From positions 248,001 through 312,000 of the forward strand of contig JAZKBK010000003.1 in NCBI GenBank assembly GCA_040388625.1: a stretch of DNA of 64,000 bases, in the 5' to 3' direction. The stretch comes from Gemmatimonadota bacterium (GTDB lineage: Bacteria > Gemmatimonadota > Gemmatimonadetes > Gemmatimonadales > Gemmatimonadaceae). Positions 17,255-26,677 of the stretch are shown here, piece by piece; position 1 is the stretch's first letter, and the number at the start of each line of letters is the position of its first letter. The notes beneath the pieces are model-generated. The model ran no database searches, was not told where the DNA came from, and saw only the letters and a list, made by a program, of their open reading frames with translations. The position numbers and the translations under genes were made by a program.

Positions 17255-19552
17255 TCAGGGTTTCGCCGGCGGCAGGTTGGTCAGCAGATACCGCGTCAAC
17301 AACGAGTAGACGTGAAGCGTGGTTCCCGCGCCCTCACAAATGCAGTGAGTGCGATTGGGATATACCATCATGTCGAACTCCTTGCCGAGTGACACGAGGC
17401 GATTGACGAGACGCTCGGTGCCCTGATAGTGAACGTTGTCATCACCCGAGCCGTGCACCACCAGCAACTTGCCGCGCAACCCCTCTGCGAAGTTGATCGG
17501 CGATCCGACATCGTAGCCGTGCGCATTGGTGGACGGCAGGCCGACGTAGCGCTCCTCGTAAATCGTGTCGTACAACCGTTGATCCGCGACTGGTGCCACG
17601 GCCATGCCGAGCTTGTACACATCGGGATAACGGAACATCGCGTTTAGCGTGCTCGATCCGCCGCCGCTCCAGCCCCATATCGCGACGCGATTGCTATCGG
17701 CGTACGATCTGGTGCGCGCGAAGGTGCGTACCGCATCCGCCTCTTCCTGACTCGAAAGCGGACCGATCGCGCCGTAGATGACGTGACGCCATGCCCGACC
17801 CTTTGGCGCTGGCGTACCGCGGGTGTCGAAGCTGACAACGATATAGCCCAGGTCGGCCAGCATACGATGCCACAACATTCCGGGGCCGCCCCAGCGGTCC
17901 ACCACCGTCTGTGCGGCCGGCTCGCCATATACCTGGACGAGCACTGGATATTTCTTCTTCGGATCGAAATTGCGCGGGCGCAGCATCCAGCCATCGAGTG
18001 TAGCACCGTCGCTGATGTGAACCTGGAAGAACTCGACGGGAGGCTGCATGAGTGGCGCGACCGCGGTCTTGAGCGCCGCGTTGCTGACGAGCGTGCGCGC
18101 GGAGCGGTGCGCCGGCAGCTCGACGATGTCGGTAACGGGCGGCGTGTCGAACGTCGAATACGCGTGGACTGCCCACTGTGCGTTCGGCGAAATCGAATAG
18201 TTGTTGGTGCCAGTGAGATTTGCGGGAGTCACGCGCTCGGGCGGACCTGGCGACCGGTACGATACGCGGTAGAGATACCGTTGCGTAGCGTTCGTCGGCG
18301 ACGCGACGACGTAGAGCCAGCCACGCTTCTGATCGATGCCAGCGACGGAGATCACGTCGTACGCACCGGGTGTGACAAGCCGCAATTCGCTTGTCGCACG
18401 ACTGCCTACATATATATGGCGCCATCCGTCGCGCTCGCTCGGCCAGAGAAATTCCTTGCCGCCGTTCAACCACTGGAAGTCCTGCTCACGCATGTCGACC
18501 CAGGTGGTATCCTGTTCCGTGAGCAGATGATGAACGTCACCGGTACTCACGCTCGCGAGCACGAGATTATCCGTGTTCTGGAGCCGGTTCATCCGCTGGA
18601 TGACTACGTTGTTCGAGTCGGCCCATTCCATCCAGGGGACGTAGTTGTTGCGCGGGTCGCCGGTGAGCTTGGCCCAGACCACGGGGCCACCGGTGGCATC
18701 GACGACGCCGACCCGAACGGCTGAATTGGTTGTTCCTGCCTTGGGGTACTGAATTTCCTTCGTTACGGGATACAACGAGTCCGTATCGTTGATGAGCGTG
18801 AAGTCACGGACCCCGGACATGTCGAATTGCCAGAACGCAATGTGTCGCGAGTCGGGGCTCCATCTGAACCCATCGCGCAGATCGAATTCCTCTTCGTATA
18901 CCCAGTCACTCATGCCGTTGACGAGCGTGCGTGTCGCATCGCTCGTCAGTCTCGTTACGGCACCACCGGCAGTCGGCTCGACGTACAGGTCGCCCTTGTA
19001 GACGTACGCAACGTGCGACCCGTCCGGGGAGAACTTGGCAAACATGAGCGTGCTCGGCTCAGTGCTGGCACCCACGCGATGCAGCACACCGGAACGCGTA
19101 TCGAGCACCCAGTAATCACCGCGTGTGTTCTGGCGCCACACCTTCTGGGTGTTCGTGAATATGAGCAGATGGCTTCCGTCCGGCGACCACGCGTAGTTAT
19201 CCACTTCGAGCGGCTTCGCCGAAGTCGATGGACGGAGCAGTCGTGCCGAGACCAGAACCTCTCGCGCGCCGGTCCCCGCTGCATACTGCACGATGTCGGT
19301 GCCGTCCGCGACATCCTTCGATGGCTCGAGTGTGGTGTAGTGAATCCCGTCATCACGCCAGCGTGCGGGGGCGGCCCGATCGCCGACGTAGGCTCTTGAA
19401 TCGAAGATCCGGTGTAGCGATGAATCGACATGCGCGGGTAGCTGCGCGTGCAGCCGTACCGGAACACCCGACACGATGGTCGCTGCTGCCGCGACGTACG
19501 CCAGGCGGTGAAGCATTTCTGACCGTACGGCGCAGCTCGAATGAAGATTCAT
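17255..19552 (-). CDS. Exported S9 peptidase, dipeptidyl-peptidase IV-like
   Basis: Prolyl-type serine exopeptidase expected to cut dipeptides after Pro (or hydroxyproline) in the periplasm or at the surface. The 765-residue protein has a signal peptide (ending RLHAQ), an eight-bladed propeller, and a C-terminal alpha/beta-hydrolase domain. The catalytic Ser is in GWSGGGS (usual form GWSYGGY), Asp in HGSGDDNVHYQG, and His in NRTHCICEG. The double-Glu motif DWVYEEEF, which holds the substrate N-terminus in DPP-IV enzymes, is present. Start 19552 is used; ATG 19516 would give a tidier signal peptide and is equally possible. The gene begins 27 bases after the deaminase gene of the hydroxyproline operon on the same strand, so it is probably its last member. 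Confidence 0.9.
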   Translation of the reverse strand: MNLHSSCAVRSEMLHRLAYVAAAATIVSGVPVRLHAQLPAHVDSSLHRIFDSRAYVGDRAAPARWRDDGIHYTTLEPSKDVADGTDIVQYAAGTGAREVLVSARLLRPSTSAKPLEVDNYAWSPDGSHLLIFTNTQKVWRQNTRGDYWVLDTRSGVLHRVGASTEPSTLMFAKFSPDGSHVAYVYKGDLYVEPTAGGAVTRLTSDATRTLVNGMSDWVYEEEFDLRDGFRWSPDSRHIAFWQFDMSGVRDFTLINDTDSLYPVTKEIQYPKAGTTNSAVRVGVVDATGGPVVWAKLTGDPRNNYVPWMEWADSNNVVIQRMNRLQNTDNLVLASVSTGDVHHLLTEQDTTWVDMREQDFQWLNGGKEFLWPSERDGWRHIYVGSRATSELRLVTPGAYDVISVAGIDQKRGWLYVVASPTNATQRYLYRVSYRSPGPPERVTPANLTGTNNYSISPNAQWAVHAYSTFDTPPVTDIVELPAHRSARTLVSNAALKTAVAPLMQPPVEFFQVHISDGATLDGWMLRPRNFDPKKKYPVLVQVYGEPAAQTVVDRWGGPGMLWHRMLADLGYIVVSFDTRGTPAPKGRAWRHVIYGAIGPLSSQEEADAVRTFARTRSYADSNRVAIWGWSGGGSSTLNAMFRYPDVYKLGMAVAPVADQRLYDTIYEERYVGLPSTNAHGYDVGSPINFAEGLRGKLLVVHGSGDDNVHYQGTERLVNRLVSLGKEFDMMVYPNRTHCICEGAGTTLHVYSLLTRYLLTNLPPAKP

Positions 19553-19579
19553 GACAGTTGCCGTGAAGAGGGTAACCGA

Positions 19580-20515
19580 TCAGGCAGCAGACGCCGTGGT
19601 CGTCATCGGTGTGGATTTGATGGCGGGACGACGCGCCAGGTGATCCCGAAGCAGCGCTCTGGTTTCTGCGGCTGCGGCAGGCGGCAGCTCGAGACGCGGC
19701 GCACGGACGGACGCCGTCCCGCAACCCATCTCCTGCTGCACGAACTTGATGTACTGAACGAATTCCGGCACGGTATCGAGGCGTAGCAGCGGCAGGAACC
19801 AGTCGTAGATCGCTCGCGCTTCCTTGATCTTGCCCGCGCTGGCCAGCCGCACCAGCTCCACGGATTCGGCAGGAAACGCGTTGACCAGGCCGGCGACCCA
19901 TCCGCTGGCGCCCATGACGATGGATTCGACGATCATGTCGTCCAGGCCGGCGAATACGTTGAGTCTGTCGCCCACTCGCGCAACGACCGCCGTCACCCGG
20001 CGTACGTCGCCACTGGATTCCTTCACTGCGTGGAGATTCGGATGCTTCGTCAGCTCAGCCACCTGTTCCGGAGTGACGTCCGTACCGTACGCGATCGGGT
20101 TGTTGTAGAGCATGCACGAAAGATCCGTCGCCTCGATCACGGCGCTGAAGTGTGCGCGCATTTCGGGCCACGTGCCCTTGTACACGTAGGGAGGAAGCAC
20201 CATGAGGCCTTCGCATCCCGCCTGCGCCGCTCGTTTGGCGAGCATGACACATTCAGCGGTCTGAAGGCCCGCGATGCCGGCGACGACCGGAACACGCTTG
20301 CCGACCGAGCTCACGCAGGTTCGAAGTACCTCGACCTTTTCGTCGAAGTCGAGTGTTGCACTTTCACCAAGCGACCCGAGCGCAACGATACCGGTGCAGC
20401 CGTGATCTACGAGCCACGAAACATGGCGTGCCACGAATTCGTGATCGACAGTCAGATCCTGCTTGAACGGCGTTGTGATCGCGGGGAACACACCCGTCCA
20501 TTGCGCCTTCTTCAT
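19580..20515 (-). CDS. DapA-family lyase, probable 1-pyrroline-4-hydroxy-2-carboxylate deaminase
   Basis: Class I aldolase-fold enzyme of 311 residues. The Schiff-base Lys165 is in AVKESSG, Tyr137 in MLYNNP, and the pocket motif is GSLGES at 47-52. By sequence alone it could be any dihydrodipicolinate-synthase-like lyase. Its position, overlapping the D-hydroxyproline dehydrogenase alpha subunit by four bases and two genes from an epimerase, points to the deaminase step that turns pyrroline-4-hydroxy-2-carboxylate into alpha-ketoglutarate semialdehyde. The assignment rests on context. Confidence 0.85.
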   Translation of the reverse strand: MKKAQWTGVFPAITTPFKQDLTVDHEFVARHVSWLVDHGCTGIVALGSLGESATLDFDEKVEVLRTCVSSVGKRVPVVAGIAGLQTAECVMLAKRAAQAGCEGLMVLPPYVYKGTWPEMRAHFSAVIEATDLSCMLYNNPIAYGTDVTPEQVAELTKHPNLHAVKESSGDVRRVTAVVARVGDRLNVFAGLDDMIVESIVMGASGWVAGLVNAFPAESVELVRLASAGKIKEARAIYDWFLPLLRLDTVPEFVQYIKFVQQEMGCGTASVRAPRLELPPAAAAETRALLRDHLARRPAIKSTPMTTTASAA

Positions 20516-21858
20516 TGGTACGCATCTCCGACAGAGGAATTGAAAAGGATCGAAGCAGCCGCGTCATCCGCGAGCTCCGACGACAGAACTGACACCAGCG
20601 CCGGTTCGATTGGCGGTCGAACCGTGTCCGGCTGCCAGGCGAGAAGAAAATCCAGCCCTGGCATGCACGTGCGGCCCTGGCAAGGACCCATGCCGACACG
20701 TGTGTACAACTTGGCCTGGCGCGCGCAGACCGAATCCTTCACAGCGCCGTACGACACATCCTCGCACCGGCACACGATCGTTTCGGCGGAAGGAAGCGAC
20801 CGCAGTTCCTGCCGAAGTGCGAAGGCGTCGAGCATGCGTCGAGCGGCGATCTCGAGCGCAGCTCGCTTTCGTAGCAATGCATCGGAGACACGGGCCCGCG
20901 GCGAGACGGCCGACCCTGCGATCTCGCCTTCGATCAACGACAACGGCGCTCCGCCAATCCCCGTCGCCTCGCCTACCGCGAGCACGTTGGCAACGGTGGT
21001 GCGCTGTTGCGCATCCACTGCAATGGCCCCGTCTCGCGTCTCGCAACCAAGCAGTCGTGCGAGCTCGACGTTCGGTATGAGGCCGTAGCCGGTGCAGAGC
21101 ACGTCGACTGCCTCACGCCAGGTCCGGCGACCATTGGTTACCGTCACGCTCTCCAACCGATCGGCTCCGTGTGCCGCAGTCACCCACGTGCCGGTCGAGT
21201 ATGATGTCGATAGAAAGCGTGCGCGATAGCGAGCCGCCTGCGCGACCAGCGCAGGTGCTCGCCACAAGCCGGCTGCAAAGCGCATCACCGCGCTGCGCCG
21301 GGCCTGCTCGGCGACGAGTATCAGCTTCGCGCCCGAGTTCGCGAGCGATGCCGCGACGGGGAGCATGAGCGGCCCCGATCCGGCAATAATCACGCGCTTG
21401 CCGGCGAATGATGCACCGGACTTGAGCAATGCCTGGGCGCCGCCGATGCCCATTACACCGGGAAGGGTCCATCCGTCGAATGGGATGAACAGTTCGCGCG
21501 CCCCCGTCGCGAGTATGATCCTGCCAGCACGCACGCGCAGCGCGCTGCCGGACGAATCCGCCAGAATCTCGAATTCTGCGTCTTCATGCTGCACATCTAC
21601 TACGGATGTACCGTGAATCACCTGCGCACCGGAACGCGAGAGCTGTGCAATCCAGTGCTGCGCGATGCGCGGAACCGGGCCGCCACTCATGTGACGCCAG
21701 ATCTGTCCGCCGGTCTCCAGTCCGCGATCGAGCACGACAACACGCAAACCCGACTCCGCCGCGCGGGTGGCGGCGGCGATTCCGGCCGGTCCCGCACCGA
21801 TGACCGCGACGTCAGCTACGATGAGCGTCGCATCCGTGCCAGCTAGCGGCGCCATCAT
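20512..21858 (-). CDS. D-hydroxyproline dehydrogenase, alpha subunit (FAD/NAD, BFD-like [2Fe-2S])
   Basis: 448-residue flavoprotein of the type found in heterotrimeric sarcosine-oxidase-like and D-hydroxyproline dehydrogenases. The N-terminal FAD motif GAGPAG is at residues 21-26, and a second nucleotide motif GSGPLMLPVA lies in the middle. The C-terminal domain carries cysteines CRCEDV and GPCQGRTC, a BFD-like [2Fe-2S] site. It would pass electrons from the beta subunit to the respiratory chain. It overlaps the small ferredoxin-like subunit upstream by four bases and the deaminase downstream by four bases, so the subunits are made together. Confidence 0.88.
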   Translation of the reverse strand: MMAPLAGTDATLIVADVAVIGAGPAGIAAATRAAESGLRVVVLDRGLETGGQIWRHMSGGPVPRIAQHWIAQLSRSGAQVIHGTSVVDVQHEDAEFEILADSSGSALRVRAGRIILATGARELFIPFDGWTLPGVMGIGGAQALLKSGASFAGKRVIIAGSGPLMLPVAASLANSGAKLILVAEQARRSAVMRFAAGLWRAPALVAQAARYRARFLSTSYSTGTWVTAAHGADRLESVTVTNGRRTWREAVDVLCTGYGLIPNVELARLLGCETRDGAIAVDAQQRTTVANVLAVGEATGIGGAPLSLIEGEIAGSAVSPRARVSDALLRKRAALEIAARRMLDAFALRQELRSLPSAETIVCRCEDVSYGAVKDSVCARQAKLYTRVGMGPCQGRTCMPGLDFLLAWQPDTVRPPIEPALVSVLSSELADDAAASILFNSSVGDAYQ

Positions 21859-22124
21859 GCTTCGGTGGCCGTGCGAATGTGCATTCCGTCAGCGACAGCG
21901 ATGAGACACGCACGCTGATGTGGTCTGCTGTCGATCGTCACTCTGCATTCGAAGCAGACACCCATGCCACAGACGGGGCCGCGCGGCTCGCCTGAAACCG
22001 ATCTGCGAAAAGCCGCAGTTCCAAGATTGAACAGCGCGGCCGCCACAGTCGTCCCGGCAGCTACACGAATGCGCTGGTCGTCAACAACGATGTTCAGCTC
22101 CGCCGCGGCACCGTTGATTGCCAT
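21855..22124 (-). CDS. D-hydroxyproline dehydrogenase, small [2Fe-2S] subunit
   Basis: 89-residue ferredoxin-like protein. Its cysteines follow CX4CX2CX12C: CGMGV, CFEC and a final QRAC, the plant-ferredoxin pattern of the small subunit in three-part amino-acid dehydrogenases. ATG 22124 (MAINGAAAELNIVV) shares one base with the stop of the beta subunit (TGATG). A longer open frame exists upstream, but only this start leaves the neighbouring gene intact and gives normal family length. Confidence 0.87.
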   Translation of the reverse strand: MAINGAAAELNIVVDDQRIRVAAGTTVAAALFNLGTAAFRRSVSGEPRGPVCGMGVCFECRVTIDSRPHQRACLIAVADGMHIRTATEA

Positions 22125-23248
22125 CAATGCGCTCCAACGCCGGCGAGCACCCGCGACGGAGCGAATGGCGCTGGATCGATCGCGGGGGCGCGCCCAGTGA
22201 TGAGATCGGCGAGCAGCTGTCCCGTTCCAACCGATGTCGTAATACCGAGTCCCTCGTGACCGGCCGCGATCCATAGTCCCGGCATCTCGTCCCATGAGCC
22301 GATGAGGGGCAGCTTGTCCGGGGTCGTAGGACGAAAGCCGGTCCACGTCCGGATCGCCGATGCGAGCGCCAGTCCCGGCATGAAGTCGAGCGCGCGATCG
22401 AGCATCCTGCGCACGATGGACCGATTGATCGATCCGTCCCATCCGACGAGCTCGCGCGATGAACCGATCAACATCTGCCCGGTAGCCCGCGGCTGAACGT
22501 TGAACGCGACCGATTCAGTCGTCATCGTGTGAGCGCTGGTCAGATATCCAAGCTCGACCAGCTGGTGCCGGCAGAATCCCGGATACCGGTCTGTGATGAC
22601 GAGATGTCCCTTGCGTGGTACGATCGGAATGCCGGGAGTAAGCTCCGGCGCCAGCGCACCGGCTGCGTTGATCACGCAGTCGCATGAGATCCGTTCGTTG
22701 CCGGCAATCACTTCACGCGCGCCGATCGCGTTTACACGAACGCCCTCCCGCACGCTGGCCCCGTTGGCGATCGCGCGCTGCAGCAGCGCCCGCGCACCAT
22801 TCGGCGGATAGATGACCGCATCGCCGCGCACGAGCAGGGCGCCAGCCAGACCGGGTCGCAGATGCGGTTCGGCTTCGGCAAGCTGCGCTGGGGACAGTAT
22901 CTCAGTCGCGACGCCGCTATCGGCATACACACTTTGCTTTGCGCGCACTGCTTCGAGCTGCTCATCATCTTCCGCAACCCAGAGGGTGCCGCACGCCTCG
23001 TGCTCGACGTTACGCGGCAGCTCTGGCGCCAGCGCCGCCCACAGCCGTCCTGAATACGCGGTGAGAGCGAGCTGCGCAGGCGAGTCATCCATCACAACCA
23101 GATGACCCATGCCAGCCGCTGTCGTACCGCTTCCGGCGAAGCTCGCGTCGAGCACGAGCACGCTCATCCCCGACCGGGACAGCGCCTCGGCGCACGCTGC
23201 ACCGACGATCCCCGCGCCGACAACCACAGCGTCGTGGTGCGCAGTCAC
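22124..23248 (-). CDS. D-hydroxyproline dehydrogenase, beta subunit (DAO-type FAD oxidoreductase)
   Basis: Catalytic subunit of the DadA/D-amino-acid-oxidase family; expected to oxidise cis-4-hydroxy-D-proline to 1-pyrroline-4-hydroxy-2-carboxylate. The FAD motif VVVGAGIVGAACAEALSRSG is near the N-terminus, and the C-terminal signature GFRPTTPDKLPLIG and AAGHEGLGITTS is typical. I use GTG 23248 (MTAHHDAVVVG, 374 residues), which starts just before the Rossmann fold. An ATG at 23305 would add 19 residues and overlap the epimerase gene by 20 bases. Confidence 0.88.
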   Translation of the reverse strand: MTAHHDAVVVGAGIVGAACAEALSRSGMSVLVLDASFAGSGTTAAGMGHLVVMDDSPAQLALTAYSGRLWAALAPELPRNVEHEACGTLWVAEDDEQLEAVRAKQSVYADSGVATEILSPAQLAEAEPHLRPGLAGALLVRGDAVIYPPNGARALLQRAIANGASVREGVRVNAIGAREVIAGNERISCDCVINAAGALAPELTPGIPIVPRKGHLVITDRYPGFCRHQLVELGYLTSAHTMTTESVAFNVQPRATGQMLIGSSRELVGWDGSINRSIVRRMLDRALDFMPGLALASAIRTWTGFRPTTPDKLPLIGSWDEMPGLWIAAGHEGLGITTSVGTGQLLADLITGRAPAIDPAPFAPSRVLAGVGAH

Positions 23249-23285
23249 CGCGTCCCGTCCACGTGCAGCACCAGTGCAGTGCGGA

Positions 23286-24293
23286 TCACGCCGAAGGGAT
23301 TCCACCGCGGAACGGGTCCGTCGGATCGAATAGCAGCGTAGCCTCAGCGGTCACGTAAGCCGTACCGCGAATGTGCGGAATCAGCTCACCGCGCTCGTTC
23401 GTCGTGAGCCAACCCGTGAAAAGGCTTCCGCTGATGCTCTCCTGGCGCCACCGAGTCCCGAGCGTGATCTCACCCTTGGCATAGAGCACGGCAAGCTTGG
23501 CCGACGTTCCGGTGCCACACGGAGAGCGGTCGTATTCACCACCAGAGCACAGCACGAAGTTTCTGCAATCCGCATCCGCGCGCGTCGGTGCCGCCGAGAT
23601 CTCGATGTGATCGATCGGCTCCCCGTTCGCGCCGGTGATGCCGGCGGCGTTGATCGCATCCTGAATCGCCTGCGTCACGCGGGTCAATTCCTTCGCGTTC
23701 GAGGCGGTTACCGGGATCGGCGTGTCGTGCGTGATGAAGAACCAGTTGCCGCCCCACGCGACGTCGCCCACTACGAGACCAATGCCTGGCACCTGAACCT
23801 CGACGTTGCGCGCGTGACAGAATGACGGGACGTTCTCGATCGTCACGCTGCCATCGACACTGAACTCAGCCGAAACCGTCCCGACTGGCGTGTCCAGACG
23901 GATTGTGCCTGGTTGCACGCGGCCGAGGTGCTGCAGCGTGCGCACGACACCGATCGCGCCGTGTCCGCACATCCCCAGATACGTTCCGTTGTTGAAGAAG
24001 ATCACACCGGTCGTCGAATCCGGATTCACGGGTGGCGTCAACAGCGCGCCGACGATCGCGTCGTTGCCGCGCGGCTCGCACACCACTGCACGTCGCAGAT
24101 GATCGAAGTGCGTGCGCATATCGTCGCTCCGCTCCGCCATCGTAGCGCCGCGCGGCTGTGGCCACCCATCCAGCACCACGCGCGTGGGCTCGCCCTCGGT
24201 GTGCGAATCGACAACGTGAATCTTCGCGGGAAAGGTCGCAGTCGGTTCTTCTGCAATCACACCCGACTCCATGGTGGCGGTGCCGTCGGTCAC
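23286..24293 (-). CDS. 4-Hydroxyproline 2-epimerase (proline racemase family)
   Basis: Inverts the alpha carbon of trans-4-hydroxy-L-proline to cis-4-hydroxy-D-proline without a cofactor. Both catalytic cysteines are present: Cys109 in GMCGHGAIG and Cys259 in DRSPCGTGTSA. Two cysteines mean an epimerase; the related 3-hydroxyproline dehydratases have Thr at the second place. The N-terminal HTEGEPTRVV is also characteristic. Length 335 residues. The start overlaps the aldehyde dehydrogenase stop by four bases (ATGA). Proline racemase is the alternative reading, but the operon makes hydroxyproline by far the better substrate. Confidence 0.92.
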   Translation of the reverse strand: MTDGTATMESGVIAEEPTATFPAKIHVVDSHTEGEPTRVVLDGWPQPRGATMAERSDDMRTHFDHLRRAVVCEPRGNDAIVGALLTPPVNPDSTTGVIFFNNGTYLGMCGHGAIGVVRTLQHLGRVQPGTIRLDTPVGTVSAEFSVDGSVTIENVPSFCHARNVEVQVPGIGLVVGDVAWGGNWFFITHDTPIPVTASNAKELTRVTQAIQDAINAAGITGANGEPIDHIEISAAPTRADADCRNFVLCSGGEYDRSPCGTGTSAKLAVLYAKGEITLGTRWRQESISGSLFTGWLTTNERGELIPHIRGTAYVTAEATLLFDPTDPFRGGIPSA

Positions 24294-25744
24294 GGATTCA
24301 CCTGTACAGTCTTGATCTCGGTGTAGAACTCACGCGCAGCAGGTCCCTGCTCGCGACTACCGGAACTCGAGCCCTTCATTCCGCCAAAGGGCGCATGCGG
24401 GTCGACACCAGTGGTGTCTCCATTCACGCGCACCAGGCCGACGTGAATGCGATTGATGTAATCCAGCGCCGTCGTCAGGTCGCGCGTGAAAATCGATGCG
24501 CTCAGACCATAGGACGTGCGATTCGCCAGCTCGATTGCGTGATCTGCGTCGTCTGCGGTGAATGCGGCCAGCACTGGACCGAACAGTTCGCGCTGCGCGA
24601 GCAATCCATCCGGATCGCCTCCACGCACGACTGTCGGTGGAAAGAAGTTGCCGTTGCTGAACTCGGCGGACCCCGGTATGGGGACCGAAAACAGCGCCTC
24701 GGCGTTCGCATCCCTGAGCGCCTGCGTTATCGAATCGTGCGACACTCGACTGATCAGCGGACCCACTGCGGCCTTCGCGTCCGTGACCGGGCCGATGGGA
24801 AGCGATTCGACCTGCGAGCGAAGCTGGCTCAGAAACTCATTCTCGACGCTGCGGGCGACGACCACTCTGCTCGTCGCGGTGCACTTCTGGCCCGCGTAGC
24901 GCATTGCGCCCGCCGCGGTGAGTGATGCAGCCTTTGCAATGTCGGCATCCGGCATGACGATGACGACGTTCTTGCCGCCCATCTCGGTCTGATACCGTAT
25001 ATTGCGCGCCGCCGCGGTCGCAGCGACACGTGCCCCCACGGCGCCGGATCCGGTGAAGCTGACAGCGCGAACTTCCGGGGCCTCGAGTATTGCCGCGCCA
25101 ACTGTGGCTCCGGCACCGAACAGTACATTGAACACGCCGGCAGGAATGCCCGCTGCAGAAGCAGTTTCGGCAAGCAACGCCGCGAGGTACGACGACGACT
25201 CCGCGGGCTTGAGTACGACGGTATTACCGAATGCGAGCGCAGGCGCGACTTTCCATAGCGGAATCGCCAGTGGAAAATTCCACGGCGTGATCATCGCCAC
25301 CACACCGAGCGGCTCGCGCAAACTGAATTGAAGCGCGCCTGGAGATTGTGCTGGAATCACGTCGCCGATCTGGCGCACCGCGTCACCGGCGTAGTACCGC
25401 AGAATCACAACGCAGCGGGATACTTCGCCCCGCGCCTCGCCGATCGGCTTTCCGACCTCGCGCGCCATGACCTGCGCCAGCTCTTCGGCCCGGTCGCCGA
25501 TCGCCGCGGCCCATTTGTAAAGATGCTCGGCGCGTGCGGGACCCGTGAGCGCGCGCCACGCCGGGAACGCCCGCGCAGCGGCACTTGCCGCAGCATGCGC
25601 GTCGTTCGTCGAACCCTTCGGCACGAGTGCGATGACGTCGCGCACGTCGGAAGGGTTTACATCATCTATCCATCCATCTGTCTCGCTGTCACGCCAGCCA
25701 TTATCGATGAAGTGCTGCAGTCGTCTGGCAGTACTACCTGTCAT
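24290..25744 (-). CDS. Aldehyde dehydrogenase, probable alpha-ketoglutarate semialdehyde dehydrogenase
   Basis: NAD(P)-dependent aldehyde dehydrogenase of 484 residues. The catalytic Cys288 is in GQKCTATSR, the general-base Glu254 in YQTEMGGKN, and the cofactor motifs TPWNFPLAIP and FTGSGAVG are intact. In this operon the substrate should be 2,5-dioxopentanoate (alpha-ketoglutarate semialdehyde), giving alpha-ketoglutarate for the citric acid cycle. It overlaps the GntR gene upstream and the epimerase downstream by four bases each. Substrate choice is by context. Confidence 0.92.
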   Translation of the reverse strand: MTGSTARRLQHFIDNGWRDSETDGWIDDVNPSDVRDVIALVPKGSTNDAHAAASAAARAFPAWRALTGPARAEHLYKWAAAIGDRAEELAQVMAREVGKPIGEARGEVSRCVVILRYYAGDAVRQIGDVIPAQSPGALQFSLREPLGVVAMITPWNFPLAIPLWKVAPALAFGNTVVLKPAESSSYLAALLAETASAAGIPAGVFNVLFGAGATVGAAILEAPEVRAVSFTGSGAVGARVAATAAARNIRYQTEMGGKNVVIVMPDADIAKAASLTAAGAMRYAGQKCTATSRVVVARSVENEFLSQLRSQVESLPIGPVTDAKAAVGPLISRVSHDSITQALRDANAEALFSVPIPGSAEFSNGNFFPPTVVRGGDPDGLLAQRELFGPVLAAFTADDADHAIELANRTSYGLSASIFTRDLTTALDYINRIHVGLVRVNGDTTGVDPHAPFGGMKGSSSGSREQGPAAREFYTEIKTVQVNP

Positions 25745-26511
25745 GATCTTCGTTCCTTTGTTGGTCGCCCTTCTTCAGCCTCTCGCTCCGCGCTGACGAA
25801 CCTGACGAGCTGACGGCCGGCGCCGAGTATGTGTTGCCGCATGAGCGAACAAGCCTGCTTGACATCCTGTGCCGCGACGGCCGCAAGAATGGCGCGATGC
25901 TCGTCGATCGCGCGCGATTCACCGTGCGTGAGCACCAGCTGCATGCGTAGATACCGATCGCTCTGCTGGTGCAACCGCTGAATGATCGCCATGGTGAATG
26001 GGCGATCGGCGGCAGCATAGAGGGTCGAGTGAAATTCCCAGTTCAACTTGCCCCACTCGGCGACCTCACCAGCTCGGAATGCCGCCTCGTAGGCCTTGAG
26101 TATGTCCTTGGCGCGGGAGATGCTTTCCACCGTGGTCTGCATGATCGCGCGGCGGACCAGGTCACCCTCGATCTGCGCGCGCAGCTCGAACAACTCGTTG
26201 ATCTCATCCACGGAGAGCGACGAAACCACCGCGCCGCGATGCGGATTGAATACGACGAGTCCTTCCGCTTCCAGCTGACGAAGTGCTTCGCGAATCGGGA
26301 TTCGACTCACGCCCAGTTCGGCGGCAAGCGCATCCTGTCGAAGCGGCGTGTCGTCGGCGTAAACCCCGCGCAGGATCCTCTCGCGCAACGCCTCCGTCGC
26401 CTGGTGCGTGACGGTTTGGCGCGTGATCGGCACTACCATCATCTTCGTCTCGTTCGAACTCTTGCCGACGGCCTTGACGGCCTTGTTGGATGAACCGAGG
26501 GTGCGACCCAT
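25741..26511 (-). CDS. GntR-family regulator (FCD domain), first gene of the hydroxyproline operon
   Basis: 256-residue DNA-binding repressor or activator. The winged helix is at about residues 33-95 (ATEALRERILRG, then LGVSRIPIREALRQLEAEGLV), followed by a helical FCD ligand domain with metal-binding-type residues at about 100-230. GGAG lies ten bases before ATG 26511. The stop overlaps the aldehyde dehydrogenase start by four bases, so the regulator is made with the enzymes and likely controls its own operon. Its probable operator is the dyad at 26609-26621. An internal start at MMVVPITRQ (residue 24) is possible. Confidence 0.92.
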   Translation of the reverse strand: MGRTLGSSNKAVKAVGKSSNETKMMVVPITRQTVTHQATEALRERILRGVYADDTPLRQDALAAELGVSRIPIREALRQLEAEGLVVFNPHRGAVVSSLSVDEINELFELRAQIEGDLVRRAIMQTTVESISRAKDILKAYEAAFRAGEVAEWGKLNWEFHSTLYAAADRPFTMAIIQRLHQQSDRYLRMQLVLTHGESRAIDEHRAILAAVAAQDVKQACSLMRQHILGAGRQLVRFVSAEREAEEGRPTKERRS

Positions 26512-26608
26512 TTGCTATGTTCTCCGGAGTTGGGATGTGGCCTGTTGGGCCAAGCAATCCGTAGAGATAAGCCGACTTGCCGCGACTCGCCAGCAGCGCT
26601 GGTGGATT

Positions 26609-26641
26609 GGATACAATATCCTATTTTTCGACGCGCGGCAA
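26609..26641 (-). promoter_or_regulatory. Promoter and candidate GntR operator of the hydroxyproline operon
   Basis: On the minus strand TTGCCG (26641-26636), 17 bases and TATTGT (26618-26613) form a sigma70-like promoter about 100 bases before the GntR start. A dyad GGATA-N3-TATCC at 26609-26621 covers the -10 element, a place where a bound repressor would block initiation. A near-identical dyad occurs upstream of the susC gene at 34761-34773. Binding by this GntR protein is inferred. Confidence 0.6.
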
Positions 26642-26677
26642 GTGCGGAGTGCCGCCGCGGCACCAGTCCATCGACAC

